From Streptomyces griseochromogenes (GTDB lineage Bacteria > Actinomycetota > Actinomycetes > Streptomycetales > Streptomycetaceae): a DNA stretch of 64,000 bases. Position 1 is the stretch's first letter, and every line of letters begins with the position of its first letter. Below are positions 53,793-62,773 of this stretch, in pieces. The notes below the pieces were generated by a model, which saw only the letters and a list, made by a program, of their open reading frames with translations, ran no database searches and was not told where the DNA came from. The stretch spans positions 5,022,001-5,086,000 of the forward strand of contig NZ_CP016279.1 in the NCBI RefSeq assembly GCF_001542625.1, given 5' to 3'. The position numbers were made by a program, and so were the translations under genes.

Positions 53793-54791
53793 TTACTGAC
53801 GTTTGAGGTGTGATGTCGTCAAAGTGAGCCCGGTGCCGGCGAGGCATCCGTCGATGAGGTCGGGCCGGTATTGGACCTGGTGAAGGCCTCGTCGCAGGGT
53901 GCGCATCAGGTGGGTGGGGTCGATGAAGGCGGTGTTGGCCTGGCAGCGCCTTCGCAGGAGGGACCAGACGCCCTCGACCTGGGTTGAGCTGTGGTGCGTA
54001 GGGCGGCAGGTAGCGGACGGTGATCCAGTCGTGGGCGTCGATGAACTCGTGTAATCGGCGGTCGCGGTGGACGTTGAGATTGTCCCAGACCAGGACGATC
54101 GGCCTGCCGAGTTGCTGGTGGGCTGCGACTAGCAGGTCGCGGTGGTCCGTCCAGGCGAAGCTTCGGCGGCCGCCGGCCTTGTGGTCCGCATGGACGATCG
54201 GCCGATAGATCAGCCGTGAGCGCTCGCCTGTCTTGTAGCAGGCCAGGGCGGCGATGGACATTCGGCGCTGGGAGCGCCCGCGGACGCGGGCGATCGGGGT
54301 GTTGCCGCGGTGGGACCAGGTGCGGGCGGTGGGCGGCGTCATCGAGAAGCCGGCTTCGTCCTCGAAGACGAGGTAGGCGTCGAGTGCCGCCGCGGTGCTT
54401 CCGCGGATGGCCAGGTCTCCTTCACCCATCCGGCTATGGCTGGTGGCTCCAGCCGTGGCGTCGTAGTATCTGCGAGATCCCCGAGAGGGTGAACGACTTG
54501 TGGAACCGCCGCCCGATGAGCGTCTTGATCCGGGCCAGGGGCCAGGTCCGGTCCGGACGGCTGTGCGCCACGGCGCCCTTGGCCAGCTCGACTTCCAGCA
54601 CGGCGAACAGCGTGTCGCTCAGCTTCGGCGTTGAAACCGGTCCAGCGGATCGCAGCCCCTAGGCGCCGACGTCCTGCCAGGCCCGTCGCCACCTCTGCAC
54701 CGAACGCACGCTCACCCGTAAGTCCTTGGCGACCTCCGCGTTGGCGGCACCTGCGGCGAATTGCTCGGAGGCCTCCATCCGGATCCGCTCA
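53793..54791 (-). pseudogene. IS630-family transposase, frameshifted
   Basis: Assembled over at least three frames: HTH start AAGAANAEVAKDLRVSVRSVQRWRRAWQDVG, then ALVHSRP-type linkers, then DDE core VFEDEAGFSMTPPTARTWSHRGNTPIARVRGRSQRRMSIAALACYK (first Asp), ADHKAGGRRSFAWTDHRDLLVAAHQQLGRPIVLVWDNLNVHRDRRLHEF (second Asp) and PPYAPQLNPV (Glu region frame-shifted), ending SHLKRQ-stop. Several indels. It is fused at its 5' end to an integrase C-terminus. Confidence 0.85.
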
Positions 54792-54794
54792 CGA

Positions 54795-55095
54795 GTGCTG
54801 CGGTTGATCAGGGCCTCGGTCTCGGCCAACTGCCCCTGAAGGGCACTCTGGTGGGAGGCGGCGGCGACAAAGACCGAGCAGGTCAGGCAGACGTTTCCCT
54901 TGTCGCAGGCCTGCAGGGGCGACAGCACGCACCAGCCGTGGAGCAGGAAACGGTCGGCTCGGTTGAACAGGTGGAGGCTGTCGTGGTCGTCGCGCGAGAA
55001 GATGATGTGGGTGCCGTCCGCCTGGAGTTTCGCAGCGGCCAGGAACGCCTGCTCGGCGTGCTCTTCGTGGGCGGCGACGTAGTGCATGGGGCGGT
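54795..55095 (-). pseudogene. Phage-type integrase C-terminal fragment
   Basis: Minus strand encodes EEHAEQAFLAAAKLQADGTHIIFSRDDHDSLHLFNRADRFLLHGWCVLSPLQACDKGNVCLTCSVFVAAASHQSALQGQLAETEALI. This is the C-terminal zinc-binding region (CDKGNxCLTCSVF) of Streptomyces integrases of the Gram-positive type. The catalytic domain upstream is lost; the gene continues directly into the IS630 relic. Confidence 0.75.
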
Positions 55096-55374
55096 GTTCA
55101 GGAGAACGGGAGGCACCCGGCGGCTGACCTTGCTTCCGAGCGTTGTCCCGATCCATCTTCCGATCATGTCCTCGGACAGACCTGAGCTGTCCGCCAGGGC
55201 GGGGCCTCGTCATCGGGGACGTCCCAGGAGGCGAAGTGGAACGGCACCCCGAGGCGGTCGGCCCAGGCACGGTCCGCTTCAACGGGGCGGCGGTGCCCGG
55301 CCAGGGGGCCGGGACGGTGGTAGACGGTCGCCAGGTGCCTTCTTTGAACGTTGTCAGTACGCCCCGAACGACCA

Positions 55375-56184
55375 TCAGTACGCCCCGAACGACCAGAAGA
55401 CGCCGACCTCGTCGTCGGTTACCGCGATCAGGCCCAGGTCCTCGAGGAGGTCGAGGCCGTTGTGGTACTCGGAGGTGAGGAAACCATGGGATTCAGTGCC
55501 CTGGAGGCCCGCTGCGAGGAAGTCCGGGGCGGGGTCAGAGGCGGCGGTTGTCGCGTTGGTCCAGTAGCGCGCGGTGGGCCCGTACCGGTCGAGCAGGGTC
55601 CGGGCATCCGCGAGCACGGCGTCCCGGTCCGGGCGGGAGCGGACGGGGGCGGGTTCCGACTGCCATTCCTCGGCCATGATGGCGAGCGCGGCGACTGCCG
55701 CCTCCGCCTCCAGGCGGTACAGGCGGCCGGGCAACTCTGATGTGTCCGGGGGGTCGAAGGGGTACGCAGGCACCGTGTGGCGGGCGGCGTTGGTGCGGTC
55801 CCAGTCCAGTCGGACCCAGCCCCGGGGGTCAGGGACCGACCGGTGCAGCACGGCGCGGACGTCGTGCGCCCAGTCCTCGTACCGCCGAGGGCCGGTAGCC
55901 GCGAAGGTGTACGTGTCGTTGAGCAGCCGCAGCGCCGCCGCGTTCCAGGGACAGCGACGGTAGCGGAACTCTGCAAGCAGACCGCCGACTTGACGGGCAA
56001 AGGCGTCCTTGGGCTCGCGGGGGATGCGCCGGAGCTGGTCGAGGGCCCAGTGGACCGGCTCGCCTCCTCCTTCCGCTGCAAGGCGGACCGGCCCCGGCGA
56101 GAGCGGGAGGTCCGTTCCGTCCCATAGCGCCTCCAGGTACGCATCCAGCAGGTCCAGGGCGGTCTGATCGGCAGGCAGGGGCAT
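55375..56184 (-). CDS. Hypothetical protein, 269 aa
   Basis: ATG 56184. Soluble, mixed alpha helices: TALDLLDAYLEALWDG, WALDQLRRIPREPKDAFARQVGGLLAEFRYRRC, then LYRLEAEAAVAALAIMAEEWQSE, and the end GLDLLEDLGLIAVTDDEVGVFWSFGAY. No signal peptide or known motif that I can identify. A 21-bp unit containing the stop codon is duplicated just downstream. Possibly an immunity or regulatory protein, but this is speculation. Confidence 0.6.
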   Translation of the reverse strand: MPLPADQTALDLLDAYLEALWDGTDLPLSPGPVRLAAEGGGEPVHWALDQLRRIPREPKDAFARQVGGLLAEFRYRRCPWNAAALRLLNDTYTFAATGPRRYEDWAHDVRAVLHRSVPDPRGWVRLDWDRTNAARHTVPAYPFDPPDTSELPGRLYRLEAEAAVAALAIMAEEWQSEPAPVRSRPDRDAVLADARTLLDRYGPTARYWTNATTAASDPAPDFLAAGLQGTESHGFLTSEYHNGLDLLEDLGLIAVTDDEVGVFWSFGAY

Positions 56185-56357
56185 CTCGCCACTTTAAGCC
56201 GTCTCCTTCGGACCATGCCGGACCAGGGTGATCGGCGAGACGCTCGCTGCGGCTACGATGCGGAGGCGCGACGACACCGTGCGTCAGCTGCCCGAGGAGA
56301 GCACGGTGCCGTCGAAACTCGGTTCTGGCACAGTTTTTGGGGAGCGGTCGCGGAGCG

Positions 56358-56954
56358 TCACTGAAGCAGGATCATCTTGCGGAGCAGTCCGAATCCGGCC
56401 CGCCCATAGAGCTGCCTCTTGATCTTCTTGATGCGGTTCACGGCGCCCTCTGGGCCGCCAGAGCTCCATACGAGGGTGAGTCCGGCGGTGACGGCGTCGA
56501 TGTCTCGAAGCAAGTGGAGTGCGAAGCCGGTGAGGCCGGGGAGTTGGCTGGCGTCGACAGCGTCGATCCAGGCGGGGAGCATGGCGCCGCGGCGGTGGAT
56601 CCCATGGGCTCGGTTCAGCAGGTGCTGCAAGCCGACTGGTCCGTCGAGCCCGACGTACTCGGCGAGTTGCCAGCCGTTCTTGCGGCCGACAGGACCGAGC
56701 AGTCCACGGACGTAGTCCCGCATCCGCCGCCGCAGATCGACCCGGCCGAACCGGTGACCGACCCGCAACAGCACCTCCTCAAGTTCCAAAGCCCAGACAC
56801 CAGGCTTCACATCGTCTTGCATGATCAGCACAACGGCGATCGAGGGCCGCCGGTCACGAACTTCGCCCACATGACGAGATGTCAGCTGAGTATGCTCAGA
56901 AACCAGCCACTGACCAGCGGCAATAGCGAAGTGCAACTGGAGTACTAGCGGCAT
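56358..56954 (-). pseudogene. In-frame chimera: IS701 N-terminal fragment fused to ISL3 C-terminal fragment
   Basis: A 198-residue minus-strand frame joins two unrelated transposase pieces. Residues ~58-115 (ELEEVLLRVGHRFGRVDLRRRMRDYVRGLL...KNGWQLAEYVGLDGPVGLQHLLNRA) are an IS701 N-terminal domain; residues ~125-198 (WIDAVDASQLPGLTGFALHLLRDIDAVTAGLTLVWSSGGPEGAVNRIKKIKRQLYGRAGF) are an ISL3 C-terminus. The junction is near 56600. An IS701-like end (CTAG-TACTCCAG) lies at the right. A product of illegitimate recombination; unlikely to transpose. Confidence 0.8.
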
Positions 56955-57200
56955 CGCCGGCGGGCTCAGGGCTCAGGACCGCCTCCTGGCTGCTGGCGAC
57001 ACCGGCTCGCGGCATCAGGCTCAGGCCGGTTGACGTTGGGGTTGCTGTGCTCGGCGATGCGTGCTGCGATGGAAGTAGTCCGAGAGGCTATGCGAACACA
57101 CAGGCCGGGACGAGGGCCATAGGGTGTCTCCTCGCCGGAGCCGATGACGGCGCATGCGCCATCCATGTCTTGTGACGCTGAGCAGAACCAGAGGCAGACC

Positions 57201-57707
57201 ATGTCTTCCATCGACGACAAATGGCAGACAACCCAGTGGATCGGTCCTCCGGTGGATGCCGGTGGAGGAATCAACGAGGGCCCCAATCCTGACGGTCGCG
57301 GCCGTTCACGCGACTTCCAGAACGGAACGATCGAATGGTCGCCGCAGACCGGTGCCCACGAAGTGCACGGTGCGATCCGCGACCACTATGCGCAACTCGG
57401 CGGACCTGGGTCCTTCTTGGGCTACCCGCTGACGGATGAGACCGGAACTCCGGACGGCATCGGGCGCTACAACCACTTCGAATACGGTTCGATCTACTGG
57501 ACACCGGACACCGGTGCCCACGAAGTCCACGGGGCCATCCGTGAGTACTGGGCGCAGCACGGATGGGAACGCAGCAAGTTTCGGTACCCGCTTTCGGACG
57601 AGGTCGGCCCGTCCCCCGCATACCGGTACAACAGGTTCCAGGGAGGGATCCTCAACTGGACCCCGGCCGGCGGTGTGCACGAGGCGGTCCCCATTGACGA
57701 CGGCTAA
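57201..57707 (+). CDS. LGFP-repeat protein
   Basis: A 168-residue protein with ATG 57201. Three LGFP-type repeats: IEWSPQTGAHEVHGAIRDHYAQLGGPGSFLGYPLTDE, IYWTPDTGAHEVHGAIREYWAQHGWERSKFRYPLSDE, and LNWTPAGGVHEA. LGFP repeats typically attach secreted proteins to the envelope. No signal peptide is seen, so it may be intracellular or start elsewhere. The IS5 element lies 14 bp after its stop codon. Confidence 0.9.
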   Translation: MSSIDDKWQTTQWIGPPVDAGGGINEGPNPDGRGRSRDFQNGTIEWSPQTGAHEVHGAIRDHYAQLGGPGSFLGYPLTDETGTPDGIGRYNHFEYGSIYWTPDTGAHEVHGAIREYWAQHGWERSKFRYPLSDEVGPSPAYRYNRFQGGILNWTPAGGVHEAVPIDDG

Positions 57708-57720
57708 TAGGACTCCGTTA

Positions 57721-58818
57721 GGGCCTGTGTGATGTTGTGATCAGCCAGTTGCCTTCAGGAGGTCGGTGATCCAGATCATCGAGGCGCGGAGGTGGAGGCC
57801 GGCGAGGTAGCTCTCGGGCGTCTTGTCGTATCGAGTCGCGATGCCCCGCCAGGCCTTTAGCTTGTTGATCAGGCGCTCGACGGTGTTTCGCTCCTTGTGG
57901 AGATCGACGTCGCGGCGTGTGGGGCGGCCGCCCCGGCTGCCCTTCTTCTTCCGGTTGACGGCTTGGTCCTTCTTCTCCGGGATGACTGCCTTGATGTACC
58001 GTTTCCGCAGGTAGGAGCGGTTAGCGCGGGATGAGTAGGCCTTGTCCGCAGCGACCGCACCAGGCCGGGTTCGGGGTCGGCCGACGGGTAGACGGGCACG
58101 CACCTTCTCCAGCACGGGGAGAAACGGCGGGCTGTCTGCAGCCTGTCCTGCGGTCAGTACGAGGCATATCGGACGGCACTTGCGGTCTGCGGCGAGATGA
58201 GCCTTGCTCGTCAGCCCATCACGGGATCTGCCGAGCAGGGCTTCCTTCAAGCGGAGCTTGTGTCGCCGCCTGATGTGCCGCCGTGCTTCCCGCCCGGGGA
58301 TGTCACTTTCGTCCTGCCCGTTCTGTTCCGGCGGGCCGCCCCTTTTTGCCGGGCCTGCTCCTGCTCGGCAGCGGCTTCCTCAAGGGCGTCCATGATCTCC
58401 TTGCCGATACGCATCCCGGCGGTGTCGTGGTGGGCGCGGGTGGTGGTGGAATCCACGCTGACCAGGGACAAGTCCGTCTTCCCCTTGCGGGCGGCTTCGG
58501 CGATCACACCTTCCGGCAGTGCGGTGAAGACGCCGGCGTCCCTCCACACCCGGAAGCGGCCGTAGACCGTCGGCCACGGGCCGAACTCGCCGGGCATCTC
58601 CCGCCACTGGCTGCTGGTGCGGAACCGCCAGATCACCCCCTCGAACTGCTGCCGCAGCCGCTTGGGGTGCGGACCGAACCCGCCGATCGGCAGGTAGGAC
58701 TCGATGAACTTCCACTGCTCGTCGGTGAGTTGCCTACGCGTCACATCCAGTGACCTACCGGATCCACCCCCTGTACGGGAACGGAACCAAAAGAGTGATC
58801 ACAACATCACACAGACCC
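57721..58818 (-). mobile_element. IS5-family insertion sequence (second type), apparently intact
   Basis: A 1098-bp element. Ends: GGGCCTGTGTGATGTTGTGATCA left and the reverse of TGATCACAACATCACACAGACCC right, one mismatch in 23. Flanked by TA on both sides (57719-57720 and 58819-58820). Contains a two-frame transposase. It differs from the IS5 at 17814. Confidence 0.88.
57741..58744 (-). CDS. IS5-family transposase, two frames joined by -1 frameshift
   Basis: First frame (58744-58247): MTRRQLTDEQWKFIESYLPIGGFGPHPKRLRQQFEGVIWRFRTSSQWREMP, and VSVDSTTTRAHHDTAGM with the first Asp, ending GGDTSSA-stop. Second frame (to 57741): HLAADRKCRPICLVLTAGQ, VAADKAYSS (second Asp), ERNTVERLINKLKAWRGIATRYDK (Glu). 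The switch likely occurs at a C CCG GGC sequence around 58285-58292. Full-length fusion of about 330 residues would be an active transposase. Confidence 0.85.
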
Positions 58819-58975
58819 TAATTCAATCATTGGTCGTGGGGTCGTGGGCGCGGCAAGTCCGCTCAGGAGATCGAGGCCTGCGGGGGCGGAGTCCAGGGGA
58901 CGGTGACCGCGATATCGTGGAGGGCCACTGACGACCATCCCATCCCATGATCTGGCAGGAGATCCTAATTGTTGA

Positions 58976-60046
58976 TCAGGGGGAGGGGAATTTTTCGTCG
59001 TACTCGCCAACGACGTTGTAATTCCGAGCCAGACCGAGGTCGTGCAGTTGAGAAATCTTACTCTGAGGGATGCCGCCCAGTGGAGTGGGGATGTCCGTCC
59101 GGTTCTTGTCTCCCTCGTTTCCGAAAGCGTAGCGTTTCCAAATTTGAACGCGAACAGTCGTGATCTTGTGACCACTCGCATCGTAAGTCTGCGTCGATGA
59201 AACTCGGTATTGGACGTCATGGAGCGCCCAGTACCAGTCGAGGTTGTCCTGACCCTTGATTTCCACATTGTGCCACCCGCTGTCGAAAGGGCCATCTTTC
59301 GCGCGGGCCGCAGCAAGGGCGGCGTTCACCTTTATGGCATACTCCGACGACGGACAATCCCTTAGAATCTGCATGGGGTCCACTTGGTAGTCGCTTCCCA
59401 CATTGTCGAGCCAATGTTGAAGCATAGCGGCGGCATTAGCGAAGTGGTGTACATCACCCAGGTAGTATCGAGCGGCCATCCGGAGGTCGTCGTGGAGTTT
59501 TTGGTCCCCTGGAGTCACCCAATTCGCGCGCGAGCCCCAGACCGGCCCATCGTGCCCTTCGACCCATTTGGGGAGCGGGTCATCCGGACTGTATGCCTCG
59601 CTTGTGCGCGGATCGAATGACCATTTCTCCTTCTCATAGTTGTTCTGAATTGCTTTGTCGTCCGAGGTGATGATAGCGAGCAGAAGAGATGGCGGCCCGT
59701 CCGAGGTGCGGTGATCAGGGTAATGCACGTTACCCGTAGTCCCGCCCGCTTCTTCGAAGGCTTTGCCAACGATTCGGACTCGTTGATCGGTCAAGTATGC
59801 CGCCCGCACCTGCTTGATTATTTCCGCCTCCAAGCTTCCTCTCCCATATTTCCGTTCACCTACGAGAGCCATGACCCGGCTCACATCTATGTTCACTCCG
59901 TCTGGTTTGGGTCGAGCGCCGTAGAAGAAAGCATCCAACGCGCTCTGGAGGTTACGCCGAACCCAATCCTGTAAATCTCGCGCCGGGCCCACGCAGCTAT
60001 CGGAATACAGGTAGAGATCTGCCGGGACGGCAGAAACATCACTCAC
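58976..60046 (-). CDS. Hypothetical protein downstream of WXG100 gene (putative ESX substrate/effector)
   Basis: A 356-residue protein, GTG 60046 with GAAGGG upstream. N-terminal helical region (DLYLYSDSCVGPARDLQDWVRRNLQSALDAFFYG), middle (YGRGSLEAEIIKQVRAAYLTDQRVRIVGKAFEEAGG), then a C-terminal part rich in W/Y/H (NVEIKGQDNLDWYWALHDVQYRVSSTQTY). A YYLGD (Y-x-x-x-D) motif occurs near residue 194. Its base composition is lower in GC than the neighbours. No family recognised; role as a type VII secreted effector is inferred from the partner gene. Confidence 0.6.
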   Translation of the reverse strand: MSDVSAVPADLYLYSDSCVGPARDLQDWVRRNLQSALDAFFYGARPKPDGVNIDVSRVMALVGERKYGRGSLEAEIIKQVRAAYLTDQRVRIVGKAFEEAGGTTGNVHYPDHRTSDGPPSLLLAIITSDDKAIQNNYEKEKWSFDPRTSEAYSPDDPLPKWVEGHDGPVWGSRANWVTPGDQKLHDDLRMAARYYLGDVHHFANAAAMLQHWLDNVGSDYQVDPMQILRDCPSSEYAIKVNAALAAARAKDGPFDSGWHNVEIKGQDNLDWYWALHDVQYRVSSTQTYDASGHKITTVRVQIWKRYAFGNEGDKNRTDIPTPLGGIPQSKISQLHDLGLARNYNVVGEYDEKFPSP

Positions 60047-60058
60047 TTGAAAGGCCCT

Positions 60059-60361
60059 TCAGTGAGCACCGCGATTTACCGAGCGCGCCTCGGCGGTGAG
60101 GTCAAGGACCGCACCCTTGATCGCCGAAATTTCTTCCTTGAGCTTCGTCAAATCTCTCTGCTCGGAACGGAACGCCCCTTCGAAATCTGAGCGTCTCGCT
60201 CCCTGCCAAACATCGCATGGGTTCGCGCCGAGCAGTTCCCGCCTCTTGTTTGTGCGGAGTTCGATCACCGCGCCGATTTTTGCATGCAAGGCCGTCAGTA
60301 CCCCGACGAGGTTGTCAGCTGCAGCCCAGTCGTAGTTGACATTCTCGTACGGTTGCCCCAT
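60059..60361 (-). CDS. WXG100-family-like small protein (ESX/T7SS)
   Basis: A 100-residue protein starting MGQPYENVNYDWAAADNLVGVLTALHAKIGAVIELRTNKRRELLGANPCDVWQGARRSDFEGAFRSEQRDLTKLKEEISAIKGAVLDL. Two helices flank a W-Q-G turn (WQGARR), the WXG100 layout and usual length. It precedes a 356-residue partner by 12 bp. WXG100 proteins are secreted through ESX-type systems. No secretion machinery genes are in the window. Confidence 0.7.
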   Translation of the reverse strand: MGQPYENVNYDWAAADNLVGVLTALHAKIGAVIELRTNKRRELLGANPCDVWQGARRSDFEGAFRSEQRDLTKLKEEISAIKGAVLDLTAEARSVNRGAH

Positions 60362-60719
60362 GGCGATCCTCCTGGTTGCCGGGAGAGACATCTGCGATCA
60401 CGCGAACACATGTCCGTCAGAGCCGCCACCAATTCCTGCATGCCTCGCCGTGAGGATCGCAGAACTTGAACGCCAAGTCCTTGACGCGTAGTGCAAAGGT
60501 GTTGACGATGAGTGCATGATCGGTGGCATGAATCCAGGGCCTTGGGGAGAGTCTTGATCGTCCGGTTTGGTCACGGGGTTCGGTGGCGGGCGAGGACGGT
60601 TTCGGGTTGGGCTTGAGCACGTTCGCCGCTGGCGATGTTGGCCCAGCCCGCCCGGTGGAGGGTGGGGCGGGCCAGGTCGCGCGGGGCGCTCATGACGGCG
60701 GGGGTGTGAGGGCGGCACC
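60362..60719. other. Region without identifiable gene
   Basis: 358 bp upstream of the WXG100 gene. A short minus-strand frame (PWIHATDHALIVNTFALRVKDLAFKFCDPHGEACRNWWRL-stop) looks partly coding but has no start. Could contain the promoter of the WXG100 operon. Confidence 0.4.
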
Positions 60720-60925
60720 GGTGCCGCCCAAATCGCGCGTCGCTTACGGCCTGGACGCCTCCAGCGGCAAGGTGCTGTGGCAGCTCCCAGTCAAGCAGGC
60801 CGACCGTATCGCTCCCAAGATCACCACAGCCTGGCACGGCCGCGTCTACGGTGGAACCGACCACGGTGCGATCGCCCTGGACGCCCGTAACGGCAAGGAT
60901 CTCCTGGCTTCGTTCACTTCAAGTA
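60720..60925 (+). pseudogene. PQQ-like beta-propeller fragment
   Basis: SRVAYGLDASSGKVLWQLPVKQADRIAPKITTAWHGRVYGGTDHGAIALDARNGKDLL: a pair of PQQ-type propeller strands (LDASSGKVLW). No remaining start or end. Truncated relic. Confidence 0.65.
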
Positions 60926-61017
60926 GCAGCGTTTGTCCATCGGTTTGGGTGGCGACGGGCGGTCGGCGGGGCCGTGGATGTTCACGAGAAATGAAGTATC
61001 AAAGCCCGTCCTGACGC

Positions 61018-61206
61018 GGATACGCCACCGAGGCGTGCGCAGCGGCACTGGGCTGGTTCGCCGACGCACTTCCCGGCGAACCAGTGGTACTCGCCACCCA
61101 GAGCGCCAACGAGCGCTCGATGCGCCTGGCGGCGAAGCTTGGCTTCATCGAGGTAGAGCGGTTCGAGGCCTACGGCGCTGAGCAGTGGTTCGGCATGTGG
61201 TCCCGG
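61018..61206 (+). pseudogene. GNAT acetyltransferase C-terminal fragment
   Basis: YATEACAAALGWFADALPGEPVVLATQSANERSMRLAAKLGFIEVERFEAYGAEQWFGMW: the acetyl-CoA region and end of a RimJ/GNAT protein. N-terminal part missing. The insertion of the IS701 element follows. Confidence 0.7.
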
Positions 61207-61320
61207 TCGCGCTGTCCGAGTGAGGTCGTGCTTGGCGGTGTCCGCACTCATCGCGATGGAGCCGGGCGAGCGCGAGGAGATCAATCGAGGTTCAAGGATG
61301 GGTTCTCAGTGGGCATTTAG

Positions 61321-62704
61321 TACGCCAGTCAGAAATCGTTGCCTGAGCTGGTCCGCTTCGTTGGTCCGGGCATGGTGGGGATGGATGAAGCCGGTTTGTG
61401 GGCTGCGGAGTTGGACTCGGTGTTCGGACGGGTCGCGGGCCGGTTCTCAAGAGTGGGTCTGCGGTGGCGGATGCGGGACTACGTGCGCGGGCTGCTGGCT
61501 CCGGTGGAGCGGAAGAACGGCTGGCAGTTCGCCGAGTACGCAGGCCACCGCGGACCGGCGGGCTTCCAGCATCTGCTGAACGGTGCGTCCTTGGACGCTG
61601 ACACAGTCCGGGACGACGTCCGGCAGTACATCGCCGAGTGCCTCGGCACCCGAGATGGAGTCCTGATCGTGGATGACACCGGCTTCCTGAAGAAGGGCAC
61701 CACCTCCGTCGGCGTGCAGAGGGAGTACTCGGGCACGGCCGGCCGCACGCAGAACTGTCAGATCGGAGTCTTCGCCGCTTATGCCTCGGCCAAGGGCAGG
61801 GCACTGGTGGACCTGGAGCTGTATCTGCCGAAGTCGTGGGCCTCGGATACGGACCGGTGCCGAGTGGCGAAGGTCCCTGGCGGCAGCGGGTTCGCGACGA
61901 AAGGTGAGCTGGCCCGGGCGATGATTCTGCGGGCCCTGGCCTCATCTCTCTGCCGATCGTCTGGGTGACGGGCAACTGCGCCTACGGGCAGGAATGGCGC
62001 ATGCGTCGCACCCTAGAAGAAGCCGGTGTCGGCTACGTCCTGGCGGTGCCGAAGTCGCAGCAACTGCATGCTCCCTTCGGCCGTATCGACCAGGCCATCG
62101 CCGATGCCCCCGACGAGGCATGGGAACGTCATTCCTGCGGCGACGGCGCCAAAGGCCCGCGTCTTTATTACTGGGCCGCCGCCCGTCTGCCGGCGATCAG
62201 CGTCTTCGACGGGGATCAGCCAACTCACCAGCGGTGGGTACTGGCCCGCCGCAGACTCGCCGGCGCGGACGAGATCGCCTACTACCTCGCCTACGCACCA
62301 GGCGGCACCAGCGTCGCCGACCTGGTCCGTGTCGCCGGCTCGCGCTGGGCGATCGAGGAAGCCTTCCAGGCCGCCAAGAACGAATGCGGCCTCGACCAAT
62401 ACGAGGTCCGCCGTTACCCAGGCTGGTCACCCTGGCCATGCTTGCCCACGCGTTCCTGGCCGTCGTCGCTGCCCCGACAACCGAAAGGGGGGGGCGGCAG
62501 AAACGACACCACCAGCACCATCCGCTTCACGGTGGCAGAGATCCGCAGACTCCTGGACACTCTCCTACCCCGCCCCACACCCCGCCTCGGACCAGTCACC
62601 CACGCCCTGAACTGGTCCCTCTGGCGCAGACAGCACCAGGCCATCACCCGCCGCTGCCACTACCGAAGAAGAACCAGCTCAGGCAACGATTTCTGACTGG
62701 AGTA
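61321..62704 (+). mobile_element. IS701-family element
   Basis: A 1384-bp element with long terminal inverted repeats: TAC(G/T)CCAGTCAGAAATCGTTGCCTGAGCTGGT at both ends (about 33 bp, one mismatch). It is flanked by TTAG (61317-61320) and CTAG (62705-62708), close to the YTAR target of IS701 but not identical. Transposase is frameshifted. Confidence 0.85.
61339..62696 (+). pseudogene. IS701-family transposase, frameshifted
   Basis: First piece: AELDSVFGRVAGRFSRVGLRWRMRDYVRGLLAPVERKNGWQFAEYAG, then VLIVDDTGFLKKGTTSVGVQREYSGTAGRTQNCQIGVFAAYASAKGRALVDLELYLPKSW (first Asp). After a shift near 61945: LPIVWVTGNCAYGQEWRMRRTLEEAGVGYVLAVPKSQ, RWAIEEAFQAAKNECGLDQYEVRRY (Glu). Further changes near 62420 and at a G run at about 62490. 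Several indels, so either dead or sequence errors. Confidence 0.88.
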
Positions 62705-62773
62705 CTAGTAGGGCTTGGTCAGCTTCAGTCGTGAGTGGTGTGTCTGGTGGGCTGCGGGTGTCGTTGTGATGGT

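Noticed and set aside
58976..60046. Reading the 356-residue protein as a known toxin
   Set aside because: No HNH, ADP-ribosyltransferase, deaminase or nuclease motif could be recognised, so it is left as hypothetical.
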